DNA from: Rostratula benghalensis | Lineage: Eukaryota; Chordata; Aves; Charadriiformes; Rostratulidae | Reading direction: 5' to 3' | Assembly: GCA_013399305.1 (NCBI GenBank) | Contig: VXAI01000246.1 | Coordinates: 892,227 to 956,226, forward strand | Length of the DNA: 64,000 nucleotides | Part shown: piece after piece, positions 25,019-34,333 of the stretch | Layout: each line of letters begins with the position of its first letter | Position numbering within the stretch: position 1 is the first letter of the stretch | Notes under the pieces: model-generated | Database searches by the model: none | Seen by the model: the letters and a program-made list of their open reading frames with translations, nothing else | What the model was told of the DNA's origin: nothing | Program-made: the position numbers and the translations under genes

Positions 25019-25943
25019 ACTGCTGCGATTAAGTGGGAAGAAAGTTCCGTTCAGAACGTTTTCTGCTCACGCTGTAGACTACAAAAAGTGGCGTTAAGAT
25101 CAGTAAAATATCGCAGCCCCAACAAACACAGCTACACACTGCTTCGCCGCTGCTCGCAAGTCCCGAAGCTCGGGTTTCGGCTACTCGCACCTGCGCGCCC
25201 AGGATCCAAGTGCGGAATTAACGCGCAACGACGAGGTTTTCCCCAGGTGCCGTTAAGGGGACGGGCGAAGCCCTCCGAGCCCCGCTCGTTCCGTCCTGGC
25301 GGCTGCCGGGGAAGGATGGGGAGCGACGGGGGTCCCGGAGCCGCCTGTGCCCTGGAGGGACGCGGCCTCCGCCGGCCGTCGTCGCCGGGGCTCGGCGGGG
25401 CCGCGGGAGCGGAGTGGTCCCCGCAGCCGGGCTCCGCCAGCCCGGCCCGGCCCGCTGCAGCCCGCAAAGACGACACGAGACCGGTTCCTGGGTAAATGGT
25501 TTATGCAAGTAATAAAATATTTACTATAACATAAATAGAAACGTACCCTCGCAGTCTACATTGGTTTTGCAATAAAGATACAAACAAAAACCGAAACCCA
25601 AGGGGATGGACCGGACCGAACCCACCAACGGGAGGGGGGGAGAGCTCCGCGCACGGTTAGAAAATAAATAGAAACGGGCCGGGGATGGTACCGCGGCGTC
25701 CTCCGGGAGAGCCCGGGCCGGGCCGGGCCGGCGGAGCGGGGACGGAACGGGACGGGGCCGCCCCGCGAGGAAGGGAATAAATTAGAGATCGCAAACCTTT
25801 GGCTACTGCTGCGGCGGCCGCGGGCGGCTCCGGCGGGGACGGGCACGGCCGGGCCAGTCTGAGGAATAAATTAAAGCGCGTCGCCCGCCGCCCGCCCCGC
25901 TCCGCTCCGCCGCCGTCGGGGCCGCGGCGGCGGGGCCGGGCAG

Positions 25944-27042
25944 TCATTGCACAGCGCCGGGCAGCGCGTGGTGCAGCGGCGACGTGTCCGCCTGTGCGTA
26001 AACGTCCTCCATGGGCGGGTGCGGGACCCCGGCCGGCGTCATGCGCTTCTCCTTCTGCCGCCGGTTGCAGAACCAGACCCGCACCACCTCCTTCTCCAGC
26101 TGCAGGGAGTCCGCCAGGGAGGTGATCTCATGCGCCGAGGGCTTGGGGCACTTGAGGAAGTGGTTCTCCAGGGCGCCCTTGACGCCCACCTCGATGGAGG
26201 TGCGCTTCTTGCGCTTCCGACCCTGCGCCGCGATCTTGTCCAGGTTGGTGGGGCTGCCCGTGCTGGAGTCCGTCTCCTCCAGCCACTTGTTGAGCAGAGG
26301 CTTCAGCTTGCACATGTTCTTGAAGCTCAGCTGCAGCGCCTCGAACCGGCAGATGGTGGTCTGCGAGAAGACGTTCCCGTAGAGGGTGCCCAGCGCCAGC
26401 CCCACATCGGCCTGCGTGAAGCCCAGCTTGATCCGCCGCTGCTTGAACTGCTTGGCGAACTGCTCCAGGTCGTCGGAGCTGGGGGCGTCCTCGTCCGACG
26501 GCTCGGGCGGCCCCAGCGGCGGCGGCGAAGCCGCCAGGTCGTGGCCGCCCGCCTCCTCGGCGCCCAGCGGGTCCCGCAGCCCGTGGTGCAGCGCGGGCGC
26601 CGGCGGGCCCAGCATCCCGTTGAGGCCGGCGTAGGGCTGCGCGTAGAGCAGCGGCTGTCCCGACGGCGGGGACATGGGCGGCAGGTGGTGCCCACCGCCC
26701 TGCGCCCAGCCGCCCGCCGCGCCGCCCGCTGCCGGCGGGTGCACCAGGGGCGGGCGGTGGTGGAAGGCGGCGGCGGACAGCTCCTCGCGGGGCCCCGGCG
26801 GGCCGCCCTTAGCGTGCTCAGCGGGCGGGAGGTGCGCGCCGCCGCCGCCCCCGCCGCTGCCCCAGTCCGTGCCGGCGCTGGGCAGCCACTGGTGGTGCGC
26901 CAGCCCGACGGCGTGCCCGGCGGCGGGGGCCAGCCCCTGCAGGTACTCGTGGTGCATCATCTTCTGCACCTCGCGGTACGTGGTGCCCTGGTGCAGCCGG
27001 TCGCCGTCGGGGTGCATGAGCGCGGCGCTGCGCGGCAGGTAC
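25944..27042 (-). CDS. POU3F1: POU class III homeobox transcription factor POU3F1 (Oct-6/SCIP), 5' end lost in an assembly gap
   Basis: Nuclear transcription factor that binds octamer DNA; in vertebrates it drives the promyelinating Schwann cell transition and acts in neural and epidermal cells. 365 codons are visible without interruption from YLPRS at 27041 to ...LPGAVQ and a TGA at 25944-25946. Visible residues 182-256 are the POU-specific domain (starts [10 protein letters not shown]; contains [11 protein letters not shown] and [11 protein letters not shown]; about 26274-26498). After a linker with [15 protein letters not shown], residues 275-334 are the POU homeodomain (about 26040-26219) with recognition helix [12 protein letters not shown] and the POU-type cysteine. 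[26 protein letters not shown] and HPPMEDVYA favour POU3F1 over POU3F2, 3F3 or 3F4. No intron, as usual for class III POU genes. The N-terminal half is Gly/Pro/Ala/His-rich. Human POU3F1 begins MAATAQYLPR, so the start is inferred about six codons inside the gap (near 27059), giving roughly 371 residues against about 450 in mammals. Confidence 0.96.
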
Positions 27043-27406
27043 NNNNNNNNNNNNNNNNNNNNNNNNNNNNNNNNNNNNNNNNNNNNNNNNNNNNNNNNNN
27101 NNNNNNNNNNNNNNNNNNNNNNNNNNNNNNNNNNNNNNNNNNNNNNNNNNNNNNNNNNNNNNNNNNNNNNNNNNNNNNNNNNNNNNNNNNNNNNNNNNNN
27201 NNNNNNNNNNNNNNNNNNNNNNNNNNNNNNNNNNNNNNNNNNNNNNNNNNNNNNNNNNNNNNNNNNNNNNNNNNNNNNNNNNNNNNNNNNNNNNNNNNNN
27301 NNNNNNNNNNNNNNNNNNNNNNNNNNNNNNNNNNNNNNNNNNNNNNNNNNNNNNNNNNNNNNNNNNNNNNNNNNNNNNNNNNNNNNNNNNNNNNNNNNNN
27401 NNNNNN
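27043..27406. other. Assembly gap (364 N) over POU3F1 start codon and 5' UTR
   Basis: Run of N beginning directly after the partial codon preceding YLPR. Both edges are extremely GC-rich, which probably caused the sequence dropout. The start codon, 5' UTR and probably the core promoter are hidden. An open frame read through the N from 27650 is an artefact of treating N as sense codons. Confidence 0.97.
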
Positions 27407-27880
27407 GCGCTCGGCCACGTGGGCCGGCCGCGAGCGCGGAGGCGGGCCGCCGGCGGGAACGGGGGCACGTGCCGGGGCGCGGCGGCGGCACCGACGGAGC
27501 GGAGCGGAGCGGAGCGGAACGGAACGGAGCGGAGCGCTCGGCGGCCTCACCACCGCCGACGGCCCGGTACGGTACCGGTGCGCCAGCGCCCCGGCGGCCC
27601 GAGCATCGTGCCGCAGAGCCTGCCCCGCCCTCCCGCTGCCTCCCACCCACCGGGCACCGGGCGGGTCTCTGGGGCCGGCTCGGGTCTCTCTGCCCTGGGC
27701 TTTGGGCAGGTACCGAGAGGGGTGGCCACCGGTCCCGAGCCCCTGAGCCCTGCGGTCATCAGGAGCTACTCTGACGGTAAAAGCCCTGGTTTAGCTTTTC
27801 GGTAAACTCGGAGCCCTGGGAAGGCGGGAGCTCCTTCCTAAACGTCCCGCGGGATGAAGCGCCGAGGAGCGAGGGGCGGG
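27407..27880 (-). promoter_or_regulatory. POU3F1 upstream promoter region
   Basis: GC-rich flank immediately upstream of the gap. Visible elements: two perfect CACGTG E-boxes exactly 50 bases apart (27416-27421 and 27466-27471), a (GGARC)8 repeat (27496-27535), a clustered GGTACGGTACC palindrome near 27570, and a consensus Sp1 GC box on the minus strand (CCCCGCCC, 27623-27630). No TATA box is visible, but the core promoter may lie in the gap. Confidence 0.6.
27496..27535. repeat. (GGARC)8 pentanucleotide microsatellite in the promoter
   Basis: Eight perfect-length 5-base units: GGAGC x4, GGAAC x2, GGAGC x2. It lies about 90 bases upstream of the gap edge. Confidence 0.95.
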
Positions 27881-29127
27881 GAGGTGAGATGGTTTGGGCG
27901 CCATGGGAAATGTGGGTCTTGGAAGCAGCCTGAGAGGCAGGTCTCTGAGCCGGTTTGAGGGTTGGCAGAGGATGAAGGGTGAAGGAGTTTGTGGGAAAAG
28001 ACGATGACAACCGGCAACGGACATGCCTGGCAGTGCTGGGAGAGGGGCAAGGGACAACCTTAATTAACCCAGCTCCAGACTTCATTTGGGGCTTGGGGCC
28101 CAACGTGAATCAGGATGGGCACCAGGAACATTAATCACTTCTGAAAATTAATCTTCGCCTCTGTGCTCCCATTTGTAAAACGGGAGCAGAGACAGTGACC
28201 TTTGCCAAGGGCTCGGGTGAACAATGAACCATCAGATCAATAGGTGTACGAGCCTGACATGTCAATGGCCACACACAGATGCCCTGCTCTCTCTCTCCCA
28301 GTAGAGAGGAGACGCCTGGGCAGGGTGGCTGCTAAGGACATCAACTGCTGCCTCCTGAAAGGCTTTCCTGAGGTGGTGTGCCCCGTCCCTTCCCTCCGTG
28401 ATGCCGGCTTTTTTGCCGTTTCTGTGCATCAAAGCACCGATTTGGACTCGGGTGACTCCAGCCCTACAAGACTCGGGTGACTCCAGCCCCGTGCAAGAAG
28501 ACAGAAGAACCAAAGCTGCCTTCTGGGCTTGGGAGGACTGGGCAGGGCTGCTGCACCACCTCACCCCAGCCAGTCTCCAGCACCACGAACCCCTGCTTGC
28601 ACTGCCCACCCCGTGCAAGGGTGATGGCAGCCCCACAGGCTGTGGTGAATCGGGCCCCTCCTGCTGCGTGGCTGCGGGGCGAAGGCGCTGCCTGCACCCC
28701 CCAAGCTGCTCGCCTGGGGATCACTCCCATTTGGCTCACACCAGACCCCTCTCCTGGCTTGCCCAGCCCCGGGGGATAAGCCCTCAGCAGCAGGACCAGT
28801 GCTTGCCCACTGGGAGGGCTCGGGCCACACACACCTCAGGGGGCTGGGGAGCTGCTGGCCCTCGTTTCGCTGCGTCACAGGATGAACAGCTACAGGTGTG
28901 GCAGGCTGTGCTGCTGGCAGGCTTGGTTCCACACTCTCCTTGCCAAAACTGAGGAGTTTGGGATTGAACACGTGCATTTTTGGCTGTGGGGTGGTGTGTA
29001 ATTGTTTCCTTTTACTGAACCCAGTATCTCTTTTCCGGTGTACAGCCCTAGGAAGAGCTGGACTTTGCAGGAGCGATGGGTTTCATAGATCACGGAGTGT
29101 ATTTCATTAGGAGAAAAATAGTCTCCT
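27881..29127. other. Upstream flank of POU3F1, no gene recognised
   Basis: Decaying CpG density, the 25-bp tandem duplication and short AT-rich spots (for example CATTAATCACTTCTG near 28130). Small frames on both strands are not supported as genes. Confidence 0.5.
28445..28489. repeat. 25-bp tandem duplication (1.8 copies)
   Basis: GACTCGGGTGACTCCAGCCC occurs at 28445 and again at 28470, separated by CTACAA-type filler. About 0.6 kb beyond the CpG island edge. Confidence 0.9.
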
Positions 29128-29182
29128 CTTTTTTTTTCTTTTCTTTTCTTTTCTTTTTCTTTTTTTTTTTTTTTTTTTTTTC
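29128..29182. repeat. (TTTTC)n / poly-T tract
   Basis: Five-base TTTTC units grading into more than twenty T. No adjacent retroposon recognised. Confidence 0.93.
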
Positions 29183-29214
29183 CTGAGGAATCCTTTGCAA
29201 GCACTGCACAGTCT

Positions 29215-29560
29215 GTAATGAATATAACCCTTTCAGATGATTCAGTGACATGTTGTAAAATATCATACTTGGTTAAGCATTTTCTCTATATTTTTTTTCT
29301 GACCTAGACTCATATTCATGTCAACTATCCATGATGCAGTGCCATAATATTCAAATTTTGGGTAGCCAATTGCTTTTGATATTTATATCCATTTTTTTTT
29401 TTAAGGGAATCGCGATGAATAAATGCGCCCGGCTCTAACTTTATGCAAAATAAGCTGTGGGTGTTTCAGTAAATCATTAATTGAAATGAATCATTTCCAA
29501 AGGCTGAGATCGCGTTTCAAACTTTTATCGGTTTATGTAGTTCAGAAGTCACCAGAGGAG
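29215..29560. promoter_or_regulatory. Candidate regulatory element about 2 kb upstream of POU3F1
   Basis: AT-rich and repeat-free apart from a poly-T run. Contains the octamer-like TTATGCAAAATAAG near 29441-29454, AATCATTAATTGAAATGAATC near 29472, CATAATATTCAAATTTTG and CCAATTGCTTTTG. It could host POU/SOX binding and so feedback on POU3F1. Conservation untested. Confidence 0.38.
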
Positions 29561-30819
29561 AAACATTGCGTGGGATAACTTAGGTCCCCACCACGGGCTG
29601 GTTGCACAGTAGTGGTTTAAGCTTGATCACACGATCTTTTCAAAGCAAGGGATTTTACACTGGGTTTGTTTTGCTTCATTTAAAGCCGAATTTAAAGGCT
29701 GGAAACAGCAAAGAACGGAGGAAGATGAGAAATTCCCATTTAACACCTTCCTCGGCGACTCCAACTCCAGGAGCGAGAGCCAGGTGGCAAAATAGCTCCT
29801 TTGTAAAACAAAGTGAAGGAGGTAAAAGCAGAGGAGGGTGCACTTCGGGTCACTCAGTGGACAGGGAGGGTCAAGGTCTGTCCAAATGAGCACTAACTTC
29901 AGGAGCTGGATGTGCATATTTGTGTTCCCCGTGTCCCCGTTTCCACCGAGGTGTGCTGCTGAGGAGGTGAGCTGTCTGAAAGACCTTGTCAGTATCTCAG
30001 TACGTTGAGAGTGCCTTTGCTTTTTAAACATTATTTTTATTGTATGTATTATTATTATTATTATTATTCTTACATCGCTTTTCCAGAGCTCTATCATCCA
30101 GTGAATCCCTGTAGGGGGGCATCCAGGTTTCCTAGCAAAATCTCGTTCCTCCATTCTGCCTTACCAGGAATATTGGCATGCAGTCCATTCCCTCTTCGAG
30201 GAATAAACAACCCCGTGGGTGATGTTTGGTGTGATTCATTCTCTGCCTGACCGTGACAGCATCAAAACTGCCTGATGCAGCTGGAAGTGATGCTGGTGGG
30301 AGGACTGGGCGAGCTCGGCCGGCGGGGGATGCCGGCTGCGCAGCGCCCGCCGCGCTCCCTGACTTGGGCTCAGGTATGGGGGATGGGCAGATTTGGTGTC
30401 ACCTGGGGTTCGAGATGCAACGAGGGGCTGTGTCGTGTCAGGACATCACGGCTGGAAGGAGTTGGAAGCTTTCCTGAGCAGCTTTCTGCTGGATGTACAG
30501 GTCTGCCAGTCTCCACGGTGCTCCCCTCCTGGTTGGGGTACAGCCACGAGGATCTGCAACGCTCGGCACCGCAGAGCCATCGGGTGCAGGAGAATCCATG
30601 CACTGCAGCAGGAGGGGTTTGGCGGGGGGATAAATCCCTCCAGCCTCTGGTTTTACTGGGATTGACCAGCACCAGCTTTCTTTTCCGCCCTGGTACAGAC
30701 TGGGAGGCTGCTCTGGAGTTACCTTGTCCCTGTGAAGTGAGCGTGCAGTGCCATGCCCTCACTTACTGGACAAATCCCATCTGACCCAGGTCTTTTGGCA
30801 AAACCTTTTTGCTTTGCTT
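29561..30819. other. Intergenic, no gene recognised
   Basis: Apart from the ATT microsatellite near 30050 nothing is recognised. The minus-strand frame at 29627-30154 spans the microsatellite and has an artefactual poly-Ile run. Confidence 0.5.
30047..30068. repeat. (ATT)n microsatellite
   Basis: About seven perfect ATT units in an AT-rich stretch. Confidence 0.9.
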
Positions 30820-31250
30820 ACCTGAACTTGCAGAATTCTTAATTTAGTGAGTGACAATTAACACTGGGCCAGCAGTGATTTTAACCACAGAACTAGAGAG
30901 AAAGAGAGAGTGAATCCCGGAGAACAGTTAATACAGATGTACAAGGTACGCTCACTGTGATTAGCTTTAGTCTTATACAGTACGGTAATTATTTGAAAAT
31001 TGTCCAGAAATATGTTCTCACAAGGCCAAAATAAATGAAAAAAAAAGCTGTTGTGATCTTTTATTGAATCAATGAAATTTAGATTAGGCAGTCACTAAAT
31101 TCCTGTTTACACAACAGACCTTAATGGCTCCAAAGGAAGCACTCAAATGTATTCGACAAATAATCCCTATTTATGAAAGCCCCATAATAATGCATTTACA
31201 TAATCCCCACTTAAAAAAAGCTCTATCAGCTCTAAAGTTCTTCAGCTCAG
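30820..31250. promoter_or_regulatory. Candidate regulatory element about 3.5-4 kb upstream of POU3F1
   Basis: Repeat-free AT-rich block with GTGACAATTAACACTGG, CAGTACGGTAATTATTTG, TTTTATTGAATCAATG, CATAATAATGCATTTAC and GTCACTAAATTCCTG. Its boundary meets the CpG-rich patch at 31.4 kb. The block looks selected rather than neutral, but only alignment could show that. Confidence 0.38.
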
Positions 31251-31384
31251 AGATATGCCCCAGGGGATTGAAAGTACCAAACAAAACAGAGGGAAGTAAT
31301 ATGTACACACGCACACATCCACAATCTGAAGATTTAACAGGGAGGAGAAGTGTGTGTGTGGGGGGGTGACACAACAGCCTTCCT

Positions 31385-31640
31385 CACCTCACACACAGCC
31401 GTGAACACACACGCGGCTCCGCCAGGGGCTCGGCGTGACCCTGAGCACCCGCGCGACACCGCGGTGTCCCCAACCCACCGAGTCCCTCCCTGCTTCCCCA
31501 GCCTCTTCCCAAAAGCCCCACGGGGGAACCCCGTGCTGGAACGAAGCAAACGGCGCCTGCTAAGGTTTTGGGAGGGTCGTAGGGGCCGCAGAAAGCGGCC
31601 GCCGTGGCACCAAGCCAGCGGATCACGCGTGTCACCGGAC
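31385..31640. promoter_or_regulatory. CpG-rich patch with three hairpin-capable palindromes
   Basis: A second, weaker CpG-rich patch 4 kb upstream of the POU3F1 gap. It contains the perfect 14-bp palindrome GACACCGCGGTGTC (31455-31468), CACGGGG-GAA-CCCCGTG (31519-31535) and GGCCGC-AGAAA-GCGGCC (31584-31600). It could be a distal or divergent promoter, a Polycomb recruitment site, or only GC-rich DNA; nothing codes here. Confidence 0.4.
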
Positions 31641-32579
31641 ACTTGCTAATATTCCCGTGTGATGGATGTGGCATTTGGCTGTCAGAGGTGCTGTCCTTGA
31701 GAGAAGCAGCATGACAGGGTACAGATCTGCGCCGAGCATGTTAATGTTGCTGAAGGGTTTGAATTTACAAAAAAAAAAACAACACAACCCAACAAAAAAC
31801 CCCCCCCGCTGTTCTCTCCTGTGGAAAACAAGCTGTCCCTGAAAAGCTGCTTCTCCAGAAGAAATGCAAATTTTAGATGCTGATTTGTTACCTTCTTTAA
31901 TTTTACCCTCTTCAGGAACTGAGTGCTATGAGTCTCGTTTGGTGAAGCACCAGTTCCACAATTCTGATGGCTGGGTAAAGTATATATCCCATTCAGTCAA
32001 ACTGAGAAAGGGAAAAAAAAACCTGTGGAATTAAATTCCAGCTTCAGAGAAATGCTTTCACCGCCTGTACCTTCTTAACCACGCGTGTGTGTCTTTCGTT
32101 TCCAACTCTTTCATTAGGATTTGTAATATAATGAGAACATGGAAGTAGGGAACTGTTGGTATTTACCTTCAGTGAAATGCCAGCATCCAAGTGATGTGGA
32201 GCTTCGTCTGCAAAAACCTCATCCTCTCCCAAAGCTCCCCGGTTGTCGGCTGGCTCCGAAGGTGCTGCAGGCACCAGGAGCTGAGCCACAACGGGAGCAA
32301 TAGCTGGTACGTGGTTGCATGCCCAAGCCACCTTCCCACCTGGCCCAGAAGCCAAATGGGATTTTCCTGGTTTGCCAGGGTAGGACAGGGTCCCGCGTCC
32401 CCTCGGCTTCTCGCTCAGCAGGGACTGAGCCTCTCCCCAAAGGGGTCTGCTCTCCTCAGCCCTCGGGAACTCTCTGTTGTGGAACAGCCAGGGAAACTCT
32501 TCATGGCAAAGCCAGATTGTTCCTGAGGGAGGTCAGGGGGAGCAGGGGGGGCTCAGTGTGGACTGTGTCGGGTGCTTGA

Positions 32580-33620
32580 GGCACTAAGCTTTTATTTCCA
32601 AAATAACACAAACACTCTGTGTCTTCCGAGCTCTGTTCCACCTTAATAATGAAGCTTTTGAGTTAAGGTTTCCATTTAATGAGGCTCTTTGCAGTTTACA
32701 TAAAACAACCACATGAATAAATACTCAGTTTAGGAAAGATAAGACCTGGGGATGAGTTTGGCGGGGTTTCAGCAAGAAATATTATGCATACAGCAGATAA
32801 AGGTGTCTACGGTTGTGCCGTCACTTGATCTTGTCAATCTAACACCAACTCGAACATGGAGGAGAAGCAGCCGTTATTTTTTCACCAGAGCTCAGCGAGT
32901 AACGGGGTCTCGGGAATCACCCCACCTGGAACTGCTCAGACTCAGGAGCTCTCATGTGGTTGTTCCTCCAAGTCAGGCGCCAGCGACTACAGTCAGCGCA
33001 GCAACTGCAAAGTCCGCTTGTTGAGGGAGGGGAACTGCATGGAGAATCCTTCACTTTTTAATTTTCCAAAGAGATTGGGTACAGGACAGGTCTGCCCCTT
33101 TACTTCCCCCACCCCAAACTGATTGCTCTAACGACACAGGGTTCCAGAGCTGACCTTTCAAAGCTGACAGGCCACACTTCCCAGGCCAGTTACCCAAAAT
33201 GGGATGTTCTGAGAAATGTACAGAACGGGGAGGCAACCCCGTGGCAAGGTTGAGGTGCGAGGGCTGGGAAATGAAGGGATGAATACTCCTGTAATTGTTT
33301 TTACAAATTATGCCATGTTTAAACTCCCTACCTCAGGTTTCGATCTGTTTTACTAGTATTAATCCATGTATTTATGCTTTGCTAGCCTGGCTTCAAAGTG
33401 GTGTGATTCAGCTCATCATCAAGACCAAGAAGGCTCTTTATCTCTGCCTGAGCTGTCTATCATAATTTTTTGAACTTTTTGCCACTTATCATCATCCCTG
33501 TTGTGATAACTGAGGCAGATGATGAGAGTTCAAAAGGAAGGAAACCCACCAATATTTAATTAAATGCACTGCTCAAGTGATCACGTGCTTCTGAAGAGAA
33601 GCAATCAAGCACCAACCTTC
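32580..33620. promoter_or_regulatory. Candidate regulatory elements, two AT-rich blocks
   Basis: Block one (32580-32760): CCTTAATAATGAAGC, TCCATTTAATGAGGC, CATAAAACAACC. Block two (33290-33620): TTACTAGTATTAATCCATG, TATTTAATTAAATGCAC and a nested inverted repeat TTTTGAACT (33468-33476) / AGTTCAAAA (33527-33535). Between them lies ordinary sequence with no gene. Confidence 0.33.
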
Positions 33621-34217
33621 AGATCACCCATGTCTGCTCCCCCTGCCTGTGCCTGGTACACCCGGACTCCCCTCGCTGTGCTTGTCTCAGGTGGGGAACA
33701 GGGACCTGGCAGTCCAGGCTGGAACTCCACAGCAAAGAGAGGTGACACTGCTGGTGGCTCTCCCCTGGCTTCATTCTCTCCAGAGGGAGGGAAGTGGTGA
33801 GCAATTGGGGTGCAGGATTGTGCCCGGGACAGCACGTCACTAAGTGGGGGCTGTTTTGTAAGGATGATGGCACCAACAAAGTTCATTTCTCCACTCCTCT
33901 TTTTGAGCCAAGCTCAATCATGAAAGTATCCAACTCAGTCAGTTCCAAAACTCATCTGTGACCAACTCACCCAGTTACTCATCCTTGTGTGTTGCCGTTT
34001 CCTTACTCATTTAAATTATTCTGTTAACCTCTACTTTCTTCAGTCATGCAGAGAGCCCTTACGAGATTAGGGGGGGAGGGTCTGCAGCATAGGAACAAAA
34101 TAATACAATTTGATGTGTAAGGTCCTATCTGGCAGACATTGATGTTTGTGTGCAAACAAATAGTGTTGAACTGAGAGGGAAGAGCAGGTGCTGTAAGGGG
34201 GCAAACCTTCCCAGCCA

Positions 34218-34333
34218 CGATGCTGGACCATCTCACTGTTACTGCTGGGACAGGAGGAGCTGAGGATGAGGAGCTCGATGCTGGACCATCTCACTCTTAC
34301 TGCTGGGACAGGAGGAGCTGAGGATGAGGAGCT
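34218..34333. repeat. 58-bp tandem duplication
   Basis: Two adjacent copies (34218-34275 and 34276-34333), each beginning CGATGCTGGACCATCTCACT and differing at one base (GTTACTG versus CTTACTG). The near identity points to a recent duplication. No element or gene recognised around it. Confidence 0.95.

Larger units (their letters stand above)
24183..25943 (-). other. POU3F1: Probable POU3F1 3' untranslated region
   Basis: Non-coding sequence directly after the stop codon. The first 800 bases (down to about 25150) are still CpG island; then composition switches to AT-rich, repeat-free DNA. Two possible ends are visible: an early AATAAA at 25013-25018 and a later AATAAA/ATTAAA pair at 24183-24215 (all minus strand). 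The longer version, about 1.75 kb, would fit the roughly 3 kb single-exon transcript known for mammalian POU3F1. The end is inferred; RNA reads would settle it. Confidence 0.45.
25130..27880. promoter_or_regulatory. Large CpG island covering POU3F1
   Basis: Very GC- and CpG-dense sequence spans the 3' UTR start, the whole coding region, the gap and the 5' flank. It drops sharply to AT-rich DNA at about 25120 on one side and ordinary composition past about 27880 on the other. CpG islands covering the whole gene body are typical of intronless developmental regulators that are Polycomb targets; that last point is family knowledge, not visible here. Confidence 0.85.

Noticed and set aside
27043..27650. 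N-terminal extension of POU3F1 up to a methionine at 27650
   Set aside because: The part upstream of the gap is low-complexity GC-rich promoter sequence with the GGARC repeat. Known POU3F1 proteins start about six residues before YLPR.
25947..27746. 599-codon plus-strand open frame antisense to POU3F1
   Set aside because: It mirrors the GC-rich codons of POU3F1 and runs through 364 N treated as sense. No domain or conserved motif in its translation.
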